Below, piece after piece: positions 12,201 to 24,200 of a DNA stretch of 64,000 nucleotides. The stretch covers positions 682,686 to 746,685 of the forward strand of contig WBMV01000122.1 in the NCBI GenBank assembly GCA_013396655.1, read 5' to 3'. Origin of the DNA: Campylorhamphus procurvoides. Its lineage: Eukaryota; Chordata; Aves; Passeriformes; Dendrocolaptidae. A model generated the notes under the pieces. It was given only the letters and a program-made list of their open reading frames with translations, was not told the DNA's origin and ran no database searches. The number at the start of each line of letters is the position of its first letter. The first letter of the stretch is position 1. A program made the translations under genes and the position numbers.

Positions 12201-15200
12201 TCATTAACAGCAGAACTCAGGGATCATATTTTACCTCTTTATCATAGAAATCTCAAGGGACACACAATATAGAATGTACTCAGGAGTTTTCTCAGAGCAC
12301 AAAACGCCCCTGGTGTTACTCAGCTCTGATTATTTATCTGTTTGTTTTTAAGGAGACACATATGAAATTCATGTTTTCTTGGCAATTGAGTTCTTCAAGA
12401 AATAACCACAACAATTCAAAGAGTCAACAAGACCATGCACTGTGGGAAAAGCTGGTGGCCTGGGAGGCCTGAAGAAGTCTGCAAGGTGCTTTGACACAGG
12501 TACTCCTTTGAAAGGGAGGAAATCAGAATAGTATTATAGATTTATGGTTGACACACTTGTCTGTTTAAACAGAGCTACCCTGTCCTCTCCACACCAGTGA
12601 AGCTGCAGTCCCACTAAGCCACAGTGCAAGCCATTAAGGATGGCTTTTCCCACCACACTCAGTGTCATCATTAGCAAGGGAAATGTTTCAGAAACTCACA
12701 GCTTCCCACCTAGAAATGCATGAAGGTGGCACGGAGCTGAAGAAGTTCAAAGCAATGCCAGCTTCTCCCAGATTGCCTGGGTGGGGACCCTACCTAAAGG
12801 CTGTGTCTGTGATAGCCTCCCCCAGCCCAAGGGACAGTGGCTGTAGGAACAGGAGCTGAAGCAGCAGGTCTATGGATGCTCACAGCTCCTGCAGGAGGGC
12901 CATGGCAGGGGATCAGTGGGATGCAGACAGCTCGTGTGTCTGAACACCGTGACATTACCTCTGAGATCTCAGCAAACTGAGCATTGGCTTGGCAGCATTT
13001 CTCTGCTGTCTCCATAGCAACTTCATAGTTATCCACAAAGGCCCGGTACACTCCCAGCTGGCTGGCCTGCAGGAAGCAAAACAGAATGAAATCAAGGCTG
13101 GGCAAGAAGAGAGTTTGGGATGGTCAGCCTTGGTGTCTCATGATCTTCACACCAAAGGATTGCAGGCAATGCTGAGCAGGCCCAGAAAGACATCTCTGAC
13201 CTGCCAACATTGCCCAACCAGCACTGGTGCCCCCATGCACCCAGTTCCATCCATGCTAACAAGTTTACTTGTAAGGATGTGAAAGCCTGTGAGAATGACA
13301 CATCCTTATTACTGACATCTATTTTTCCCTTATGGGCTGCCAGATTAGTATCTATTAATATTTTAGCTCATTGATGTAACTGGAGCTGCTGGCTTTTTGC
13401 CTCAACATATGAATCAGACAAAAATGATTCAGCCCAACAGCACAAATGTGACCCCAGTAAGCTACTTGTTGGCTTCTGCATGATGCATATACAAAATCAA
13501 GCCCAGATATTAGCCCATATCTGCATTAATGAACCCTGTTATAAGGGCAGCAGAGTGCAGAAAACACAGAAGAAAGATCCAGAGCACAGTCTGTTTGGAA
13601 GGCACTGGTTGATGGAAAATGGCAGTTTTGCCAGCAGAAGGAAGGTGCAATTGGTCCAGAAGAGGGTAGAACAGGCCTCAGAGTGAAGTAAAAAGTCATT
13701 ATTATAATGGAGTCTTAGCGCTGATCCTGCTTGCTGCCTTAGAAATTGCAGCCATATTCATGGCAGAGAACATAAGATGCAGCTTGGCAAATCCCTGGGC
13801 AGCTTCCAGGCTTGTCTGGAGTGCAGAGCTGGCTTTGTGTTGCACAGGCTGTGTGCAAACACCTCAGCAGCTCCAACAAGTGCCACCAGCAGAGCCCGGG
13901 CTGGGTGCTGAGGAAGGGCCACTAAGGAGCAGCCTGGTGCCACAGGGGCTGCCCTCACCTCACTGCTCTGCACCTTGCTGGCCCTGCAAGAGCCAGAGCA
14001 GTTACTGCCCCACAGCTCCTGCCCTCACTCCCCAGGGAGCTTTGTGCCAGAGACCACAAAGAGACAAAGCCACTCTCAGGACAACCCTCCCTGCACAGAT
14101 CTCTTTGGCTGACAGAGGCTGAGAACAGAGAGCTGTTTCCTAGGTCACGTTTTACTGACAGCCTGGGAACCAAGCTCAGTGCTCACACAAGATCACACGG
14201 ATAGGGCTGAAGCTGAAGACAGCAGGGATGACCCCAGCAGCACAGAGAGAACAAAACCTGCACCTGCACAGAGGCACAGCCCTCTAAAGAAGCTGCTCTC
14301 AGAACTGCTGATCATTTGCAGGGCTTCTGTCATTCAGGTTTGGATGATCCCCAGCTAACATGGCAGGGCTTTAAAGTTTCCCCATTCCTGGGTGGCTCTT
14401 CCATTCCCTGCTACTCCTGAACAGTCTGTCTAAGCTTTCCTTTTCCTCCTCTAAATGTGCTGTCACAAAGACATCTTTTTCATTAAAAACTGAGCTTCCA
14501 ATCAAAGCATTAATGCTCACACACCACTTTCATGCTGATTTAATTTTTCTGTTTTTCAATTAAAAAGAACACACTGAAAATTAAACAAGATTTGGAAGAA
14601 AAAGCTGACTTTTGAATAACTTTTTTTCTATTCCCGAAACCTATCAGTGAGGATATTTGCTAACTATTTCTTAATTTCTAAAAACAGCTCTGAACAGTTA
14701 TAAGAAAATCTGTACCATATATTCCCAAAACTAGAAGCATATTTCACTCCCACATGCCTAGCATCTTTTCCTTAGTCTCAACAGGAAAAGGTGCAATAAG
14801 AATCAATTTGAAGTTGCAAATAGATCATACTTTGTGCCAGAACACATGAAATTCTAAAACTCTGCATCCACAATCTGTAGCTTCAATCTACTGCGCTGTG
14901 TTCTGCGTGATGTGAAGAAAATTAAAGTCCCCAGGGGCATCTGGATAATAACAAGTTTTTCAGTGTTTATCATCAGATTGCATGACATGACCACGAGTAA
15001 ACAGTCTGCTCCAAAAGATTTGATGTACATCCAGTAGAGATGCCTTTTAATGCCTGATGTTCTTGCTGTCTCTCTCATTCAGTTGCTTCCCAGTGCCTGC
15101 CAAGAATTATTAGCTTTGTGTCATCAGCAAAGAGTTTGCAATTCCCACTGATGCTGCCCCAAACCACCCGAAACTGAACGTCCTATGCCAGCTCAAAGGT

Positions 15201-18200
15201 TCCTGCACCAGAGCAATTTGCTCCTCTGCTTCCACGGCCAAGCCAACCAAACCAACAGTTCTGTCACAAATGCAGAAGTATCAGGGGAACACAAAAGCAG
15301 AGTGACAGGAGGGCTCAGCCGCTGCACCTGTGATCACCCAGCAGCAAGGAGTGGTCCTAAACAAGCACCTGAGGGGCAGTGCAGTGAGGAGGAGCTGCCT
15401 GACAGCCAGCCCTGCCAGGGGATGCACTCAGATCTTCTCCAATTAATGCCGTGCCATTGCTGCACTGCACGCCCAGTGCAGTCTGTGGGCTTGGAACAGC
15501 CTTTGTATCTCTGCCTCAGCAACCAGCAGCAGCTGGGTTTGTCTTCTTAAACCAGCTGCTCAAACTGCATACCATGAACTACTCACCAAGGCACCAGCTT
15601 GACCCCTCCTGGCTAAAACATGTTGGCAGTGAACAGCAGATTCCCGTATTTTGATCTTGAGCTGCTGGCATGCACAGAACACATCATCTTGCAGGCCCAG
15701 CTCCCCCTGCTCCGTAGGGGATGGGGCTGATGCTGGGCTCCACAGCTGCTAACAATTGATCAGCCCTGGAAAATACACTCCCCAGTCAATAAACCCCTCA
15801 CTGGAATGTCACTCCTACCCTGAGAATCAGAGGCACCTCCGGAATGCCGAGATTCTTTTCTTTTCTAAAAAGGAAAAAACAGCTCCTTTAATCCTTTGCT
15901 CTCTGCACATGCTAGGGGAGAGGCTAAAGGGGCCAAAGAAATCTCCTAGAATGCAAACAATTTGTCATCTGGCTCAGAAACTCAGCAATTTTAATTCAGC
16001 CTCAGGAATATGCTCTTTATGTCTTTGTCCTGTTCTACACTCAGAGAATTTTGTTGAGGTTGCTTGGAGGATTCTCAGCTGCATCAGCATAACAGCAAGG
16101 GGAATGAAAGGCCAGGATGGTGACAGAAAAGCAAAGCTAAAGGTGATGACCATAAATCAGCACAAGGTACAGCAAAGCAGCACCAAGAGAAGGATGTGAG
16201 GGAGTTCAACAGTAATGAGAGACACTTCACTGTTGGTGTTAAGAAGTTCACTTTGTAATGCTGCCATTCTCCCACCTTCCTCTAAAGCAAATGCTTTAAC
16301 AACACTGCAGAGACCCTGGAGATTCAACATTTCTGTGAAACTCTATTTATTTTAGCACCACAGCTTGCTGGAGTCTTTAATTAAAGACAATGAAAGAGCC
16401 CCTTTTGCTGCAGGCCCTTCACTGCAGTGGCAAAATGAGAAGCCTCTCCTCTAATCCAGCCGTGGGCTCTGGTCCCCTCACTCAGTGCAGGGTCACAGAC
16501 GGAACAGCAGCTCCTGTGAGAGGGATGAGGGGCACCAGAAGCTCTGGGGATGGCAGCTGACTCACCAGCTTCTGGAAGAGGTCCCCCACACGTTGCTGGT
16601 GACTCCACTGCTGCACTCGGGGAAAGAGCCCGTCGTAGAACTCCTTGTGGATCTCATAGAGCTCAGGCACTTTGAAGAATATTGTCTCGATCTGCTGATT
16701 GGTCAGCACAGGCTGGGAGGTGGTGGCAGCAGCTTTCAAAGGCTTCATGGGCTGAAAGGAGGGAAGAGGGACATCATTATCATGCAAACCATGTACATTC
16801 ACCCTTCTCACATTGCAACACATCCCTTCATAGAGTTATTTTTCATCCTATTAATAAGTGATATTTGCATTCACCCAACTCTAAAAGCTAGACGTGAACA
16901 AGTTCTCTCATGGGGATCAGCCACCCCAGTAGGTGGATTTTCCCAGGGTATTAATGGTGCAATTAAAATCCCTTTGCACTCTATTTCCTTAATCTCTGTC
17001 CAACTGTACAGCAACGTGTCTAATAATTAGCACAAGATACTTAAAGACAGAGCTCCTGGTTACTACCACATTAACAACTCCCTGGCTGTGCCATATCCAG
17101 CCCTTCCTTTCAGCCTCTTTCTCTGCTGGAGAAGAGGAGGAACAGGAACCCTTCACACCCAGCAACTTGTAACCCCTGTGTATGTGAAGTTCTGGGAACT
17201 CTGGATGGAGCAGCAGTGACAATTCCAGTAGCAGTGTTTGAAATGGCATCTGTGCCCAGCACTCACCAGCAGCAGGGCCTCCAGGTGGCTCAGGTACGTT
17301 TCCTCACTGGCCAGGATTCCTGACAGGACCCATTTCCTCATCTCCAGGCCTTTCTCCAGGTCTGGCTCACTCTACAAAGTAGTTGGCAATCACAAAAGAG
17401 AAAAAAAATATTAAAAAGGGGTTGGGGGGGAGAGAAAGAAAAAACCCAAGAACAAAGCAATATGGAAACAAAGCATTGTAGAAATTTTTATTTACCAGCA
17501 ACTGATGCCACCTGGATTATTTACAGCTGCTACTTTAGTCACCCATCTTTGGTGCCTCAACCAGGTGGCTCAGGCCCCTTTGTAAAATTCAAACAGACCT
17601 TCAAGATTGAGAATTGCTGCTGCCAAACAAATGCTGGGGCCCCTTGCTGTGTGCCACTGCCCCCTCCTCCTGCAAAGCCGTGCTCCCCTGGGCAGCAGGA
17701 TCTCCCAGGTGTGCAGGGCACAGCCCCTGCCACAGCCTCCCCTGCTCCTGCTCCCACCCACCATAGTCACTCCATTAGTTTTTCAGTGCCAGCTCACACA
17801 ACCTCTGGTTTTAGTGAGAGGATGGAAGAATCAGCACTGCTTGGAATGCACATGCTGATTTTCTTATTGGGATTCCATGAAGGAGTTCTTAACCAAAACA
17901 ACTGAAGGAAGAGAGGAAAAACAACCCCCCAAACATAAATACATTCATGGGGAAATGAGGAAGAGTAGCATGAAGAGAAGCAGTAATCCCCTCAGTTGAA
18001 TTTTAATTATCCCTCCTCTAAAAAGTGTTATCTGAAAAAGCGATTAACCTGATAAAGTGAAACTGAGTGTTTCCAAAAAAATGTGGCCAAGCAATGAAAG
18101 TTAGAAATAATGAGAAACACCCCCGTTTCACAAACTCTTATTTCCAGTTCTTTTTATTTCTGTCATTCACAGAAATAGCTTTTTACAATTCTTGCAACCT

Positions 18201-21200
18201 TTTTATGATGTTAAATGTCTCTGAGAATCAAGTCTGGCTCTGAAAGGGTAGATACTTTGCAAGGGCTTTGGGTAGGTTGTTTGTGGCTCCATCCTACTCC
18301 TCTTAATATCCAGAGGAATCTTCAGCTTTTGATTTCAGCAGTGGGAGGATCAGGAAACACAGCAGGATGCTCCACTCTTGACTGAACATAAAGCCCTACA
18401 GCTGCCAAGAACAGGCTCCACTTAGCTTAGGGCCCTGTGCTTGAACCCTGCAGATGTATAGATGAGGTTCAGGATGGAGAGGAGGCCTCTGGGCTATAGG
18501 TAAAGCCTGCAGGAAAACTATCACGTCCTGAGTGTGACTTGGAGCCTACGCAGCACCCAAAGAAAGAAACAGATCCTCACGCTCCCAGATATTTCTGGAT
18601 TCACTCTCATCAATAACCATCCTGATTGCTGAGCGCTTTCATTGCATTTCACGAGCCCTTTTCTAGCCTAAAAGACTTCCAGCAACTACTTTATAAAAAT
18701 TTTGTGAGGTGTCAAATGCCATCACCTCTTCAATAAAAGTGGTAGACAGAATCTGTTCTAAGGAAACGAGTAAAACTTACACACCCGTCAGGTACTACAT
18801 GGAAACAAGGACTTGTCTTTGCATCCCCCTTTGGTGACATTCAGTAAGAACCACAGCGCCTTTTAAAATCTTGAAAGGGCATCTCAAAGAAGGCAGCATT
18901 TGTAATTCTGCAGTTGTGTTCAGCAGACTGCAGAAAAATACCGTGACAAACTACCTGGTAAAAGGGGCTGCAGCAGACTCTGCTCATGTCCCTGTGAGAG
19001 CCTGCAGAGCCCAGGCAGGAATGCCCAACAACATCCCTGGGACCATTCCTTATGGTTCCTGTGCCTGGATGTCCTCCTCATGGACCACTTTGTAAGGCAT
19101 GGCACACAGACCTAATCAAGACAGACAGCCCCAAAACATTTAACAAAGATCCCCTTCATCCAAAGAGGAAGGGATGTAGCAGCCCTGGTGCAAGGAAAAC
19201 ACAATTGCTCTCGGTTTCCAAAGGTTTCTTACAAAAGAAAAGTGCAGCCACACAAAGAAGCATTGAGAACAACTAACAGTGCTCCAAAGTGCCACTGCTG
19301 AGGATGAGGTAACTGGTCAATATTGACACAGCACTGTAATTATCTTTAGCAGGTTCTCTTGGAGGAGGTGAGGATTTAAAAACAAGCTGGGTATGTCTGT
19401 AACATCTGTAAAGAGCTGCACACAGTGACAAGCCATTGCAGTGATTCAAACTTCCCCAGCACAACAGTGGCACAACAGTTTTCCTTACAGCACTGGGAAC
19501 AGTTTTCCTCTTCACAAGCAAAAGCTTTACTTTACAAGGCAGTTCTTGCTGGGCTGATGGAGCCAGCCTTTTCTGCCTGAATGTTAATTTCCTCCCGTTC
19601 AGAGATGTGCTTTCAGGGAGACAAACATCTCCCAGGACACACTGGAGACCTTCCTTCCTGGCCATTACCGCACTGTGCAAAGTCCTCGGTTTAGTCCCAA
19701 ACCTTTCTAAATAGGAACATTTTTCCAAGTGTGGTGCTTGCAAAACTCCAGCCAGGGCAGGGCTGGGTACAGCAGTTGCTGAAGGAACCCTGGGGGAGTT
19801 TATCCAACAATCACATGGCACATTACAGGATTTCCAATGCAATACCTCACATTTACATACAGCTTCCTCCTATGTGAAAAGATGATCTCCTGCTGTGCCA
19901 GGGATCAGTGCACAACTGAGGAGCTGCTGTGTTTGCCCCCGAGAGCCCATGCCCTGACAAGAGCTCCTGCTGAGGGAGCCTTTGCTGCCAGTGTCAGCTG
20001 GGGTGGGCAGAGCAGGAAGAACATCTGGAAAACAGCCCGGGTGCTTCTTCAGCCTCAGGGTGCTTTTTAAGTCACACTTGTTATGAAACGTATTCCAAGA
20101 CTGAGAAATTCACTGGGAGCTGGTGCCAACGCCAGGAGGAAGAGAAGTAAGTTTATTATTTGGCATTACAACACTCCTCACTCACAGAACTGGGAACAGG
20201 CTCACCTGCTCCCGCTGAACAGGACAACAGTGAGCAGGCAGAGCCCCTGTGGGGCTGTCCCTGCACCCTCCCCTGCAGCACGCCAGGACACGAGGCACCC
20301 CTTGCCAAGGGCATTTGTGCTTGGCCCATCTCTAACACAAAAGGGAAACAAAGAACAGCACTGTGACAGCAACTCCCTGCCTGCTCAGCTCCTGCACTCC
20401 AGCCAGAAGGGCAGCTAAGAGGGAACATCCTGGGCAGAGGCATCAAGCTCCTCACCAGTACAGGGCGACCTGCCAAGGCTGAGGACTCCTCTCCCCAACC
20501 TGGCAAGAAGGGAGCAGTCTGAAATCTCTGAGCTGCTTGTATTAAATGGGAGGGCTGGTCCCACATCTCCCAGACCACACTAGCTAGGGGAAAATGCATC
20601 TCTCACCACAGTGCAGATGGGATGTTCCCAGCAGGAAGTGGGAGCAGCCTGTATTGGCAAACTCTTAACTACTCAGCAGGGAGTGCCAGGTGGTCAGCAG
20701 TCCATCCCATGCTTCCTACCCAGCTTGGTTAGCTTGTTTTCCACTGGTACAAGTCTGACTAGTATTTCATGTTCTGACTCTATCCCAGCCTCTTTGATGC
20801 CAGCATCCATGTCTAGCCTTTCTCCACTGCCCTTCCATCTTCTGGCTACCTCTCTAGCCCCATGTTTCAGAATCAATCTTACAAGGCTGTACCAGGGCAG
20901 CAGCCAGAGCATTCCTGTCTCCCTGCCACGGGAGCTGTGAGGGCCCAACACCCCACCAGATCTGGAGAAGCGAGCAAGAAATCAGTGCTTTGCTCCCATT
21001 CCTTATGAACTACATTAAAGAAAAGAAAAAAAGGAAACAAAAAGGAAGGTGAAAAGCAAGCTAAAGGAAGTTCCACAGGTATCTCACACCTATAGGATTC
21101 TGGTGTTCCCTCCTCAACTGGGTGGTGCCTTTTGCTGTTCCAAAGCCTCAAAAACCAAAAGATTGAGTCACAGGCATAAGTGCAATCTCACGACCTGCCT

Positions 21201-24200
21201 GCTGGGAGCTCCGGAGATATCAGAGCACACACACACTGGCCCCGAGCCGTGCCTGCTTTCAATGTGTTTACAGCCTGTCAGCCCCAGTGCTTCAGTTTCC
21301 TCAGCAGGCTGGCATTGTGTGTTGTGCTCAGTTACTGCATGGCCAACATTCACCAGCTCCAAGGATCACACAGATCCAGCTCTTCCTGACTGGGTTGAAC
21401 TCAGGGCTTTCTGGGTTTTGTTTAAATTAACAGCAATAACTGTTTTCTTGCAAATGGTAGAAGAGCACAGATGAAGGCTCTCCAAACCACATCAGATTTT
21501 GCAAAGAGGTTGCTGCTGGCACAGCTCTGAAAAGAGAATCAGGGATGATTCAAAGTGGGTGTATAAAAAGCACTTTAACTCTTCCTTTGGTACAGTGTGT
21601 TCATACAGTGTGTTCATACAGTGTGCAATGAATGTGCTCAAAGGAGAGGCTTCCCGTAAGGACAGCTCTGAATCTCACACAGAAGCTGAAAGCCTACGAA
21701 GGAGAAAAGCTATTCACTCCAATTTTTCAAGTGTAAATATATTTGAAAGCTTCTGCTAAATAGGCTGGAGGTGTCTGATTGTCTTGGTGATATTAAACAG
21801 GGCAAATTCTGTCATCAAGCCAATCCTACTCCATGCAGGGAGGGGAAGGAGCAGGGAGAGGAGCCAACATTATTTATAACATCAGTACTGGTGTGCCAGC
21901 TCTCCTCAGGAAGGGCTGTACATCCAGGCAGAGCCCTTAAGGAGCAAAGAATTGGTGAATAAAAAGAAAAAACTGCATCTGTTGGGGGTGGTGAGGGGAA
22001 AGCAACAGTAAGACAAAACAAACAAACAAAACCAAACACTGAGAAAGGAGAAGGATTTGGAAATGCTGGAGAGGGAAGGACAAACTAGCAACAGCAGGAC
22101 CGAGCAGAGCAGTAACCCCATTTACTGCTGTAGCTTCAGAGGTCAGCTCCTCTGGATCCCCCTGGGACCAAGCTAGGAGCAAAATCCACAACCTGCTCTG
22201 CCACAGCCCTGCTCTCCACTGAGCTGGCACACAACAAGGACAAAAGGATCAGATCTGAGCAAGGGCAATGGCTGCCAGTGCTGCACCAACCACGGGCTGC
22301 ACAGCACAAAAGGGAAGACAAACTCGACCTGGAAATCTCTAAGGACCAGCCAGTTCCTCCTGCAAATAGAATGGACAGTAGAAGCTGGTTGCTCAGCTTT
22401 AGCACTCCTGCCTCCCCTGGTGTGATAGATGCAAGAATTGGAGAGACCTGTTTTGGCAAAAATTTATCTTCACTGAAAAGTGACTCCTCTCCTGGGGGAT
22501 GGAGGGAGCTTTGCCTTTCCCCTGCTGTCCTGCACCTGCACCCACCTCCACAGAGCCCACACACATCTTCGAGTCTGGCTCTGCTGCTGAGCAGATCTTG
22601 AAAGGCCCTTGTTATTTCTATTCCTCTCACAGCTGCAATCTCTCCTCAGGAAGAGCACCAGAAGGATCATGGAGAATGGAGCTTCCCATCCTCTTCATCC
22701 TCCAGGCTACAAGCTCCCCCTCCAAAATCCCTGGCAGTTACTCTTCTTGACTGAAGAGTGCCAGGCATGACCTTTCCAGCTGTCCCAACACTTTCCTGTG
22801 TCCTAAGAGTTCTGAAGCAAAGCTTTCCCTCTGTCCTCCTCTAACTCTATCCAGGTATCTTCTCCACTTTTCACCCTGGCTGTATGGGGAAGGCAGACAT
22901 GTTCCTCCTCCTTCTGGGAGTGAATTATCACTACCTTTTACCAACACTGCCTCTCACCTGCTGAAGGTACTGGCACTGTCTGATTTGGGCTGACATTTTC
23001 CAAGAGAGGTTTCCAGAATTTCTGGAAAGTTCAATCACAAAAGTTCAACTGTTAAAGAAAGGAAGGTTTGGGAAAAATCAAACCACTTCTCAAGTTAAAT
23101 AAACAAACAACTTAAGCATCAGTAGAACCTATTTCTCCTTTTTTGCTTCTCCCTGTAGGTTTGCTTCAGAGCAAGTCAAAGTTTGGCAAAAGCATTGGCT
23201 TTATGCCAGGACACACATCAGCAGCCCAGCAGGAGACTCTGGAAGAGCCAGAAGAAGGGGTACAACCTCTCTTGCTCAATGCAAACATTTGTTAAGGCCT
23301 CCTTACCACAAAAATGACAAGCCAGGGGATGCTGAGATCCACCCTACAGATGGTCCTCTTGCCTCTGCCCTCTCTGGGTCACACACAAAGCCAGTGCTGG
23401 TGGCACCTCCTTGGACAGCCACAGTTGTGCCATGGACACACACCCAGTGGGATGTGAATACACAGGAGGTGCTGAAGTTTGAGGGCAGCATCTTTCCAAC
23501 TGCTTACACAATGGAGGTGGTGGGAGGGATTAGAAAACACTCCCCAGATAACCAGGGGCAGAACACCACTTTTCCTATAACCTGTCTACCTTGATTACCT
23601 GTGGTGAGTGAACATACCATCCTCTTATCTCACAGGAACACTGCAAAGATAATTGAGACCTGTGTAGCATTCCAGCTGTATTTGGAGTTAGTGGTCATGC
23701 CAATTAGAAATGAATACTCTGGAACTCAGAGCAGAGTTTGCAGTGTCCTGTAAATAAGGTGCACCCACAGCTCTAGAGATGGGATGTCAAATCCCGTGAG
23801 TGTCACTGACTTTGTTCACTGCACAGGAAAGATAGGATGATGAGTAATTCGCTGTTTTCATAAAGGTTCAAGACAAGGCTACGGCATAAGGCAAGGCTGG
23901 ATAACCAGAGTGATTTCTTAACTTCTCAATGACTTCACGATCTTAATATTTTGTCAAAGTGGTGCATGTTGTGTTCTTACAGAAAGTTAACTTCATTTCC
24001 AGAATCTGGTCATGTGGATAATCTAAAATTTTCAGAAGTAACTGCAGGCACCTAAGGCAAAAGTGAAAGGGCAAGGAGACAACTATAAAAGCAAACACAT
24101 GTAAACAAAACATGTTTCCTGCTAATCAAGTTTAGTGAAAAAGAAAACAGAAGAAACGTCCATGCTGGTATTTGTGGTCCAACACACTGCACGTGCTTGG

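Larger units (their letters stand above)
13067..16565 (-). other. BCR intron 4 (3.5 kb)
   Basis: This is a phase 0 intron with donor CTG|gtgagt and acceptor cctgcag. It holds an AT-rich block at about 14460-14720 with a 12 bp perfect palindrome, and a possible CR1-like trace at about 15050-15180. A GC-richer segment lies at 13780-14100. I see no exon or RNA gene. Confidence 0.8.

Noticed and set aside
16482..16566. Read-through of exon 4 giving V-S-Q-L after FQKL, resembling A-S-Q-L-G
   Set aside because: The intron start gtgagtcagctg happens to mimic the first codons of exon 5. The real continuation is exon 5 at 13066, which keeps the BCR sequence going; the intron version stops agreeing after four residues.
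16485..17030. 181 aa plus-strand open frame
   Set aside because: Antisense shadow of BCR exon 4, running on into intron 3.
112..17371. Alternative identity as ABR
   Set aside because: ABR shares the architecture but differs at the exon 4 [13 protein letters not shown], exon 8 [14 protein letters not shown] and exon 9 [13 protein letters not shown] segments, and lacks the exon 2 serine-rich linker.
19273..19842. 189 aa minus-strand open frame in intron 2
   Set aside because: Same strand as BCR, but with no homology I can see, no exon-like borders, and not needed for the BCR frame.
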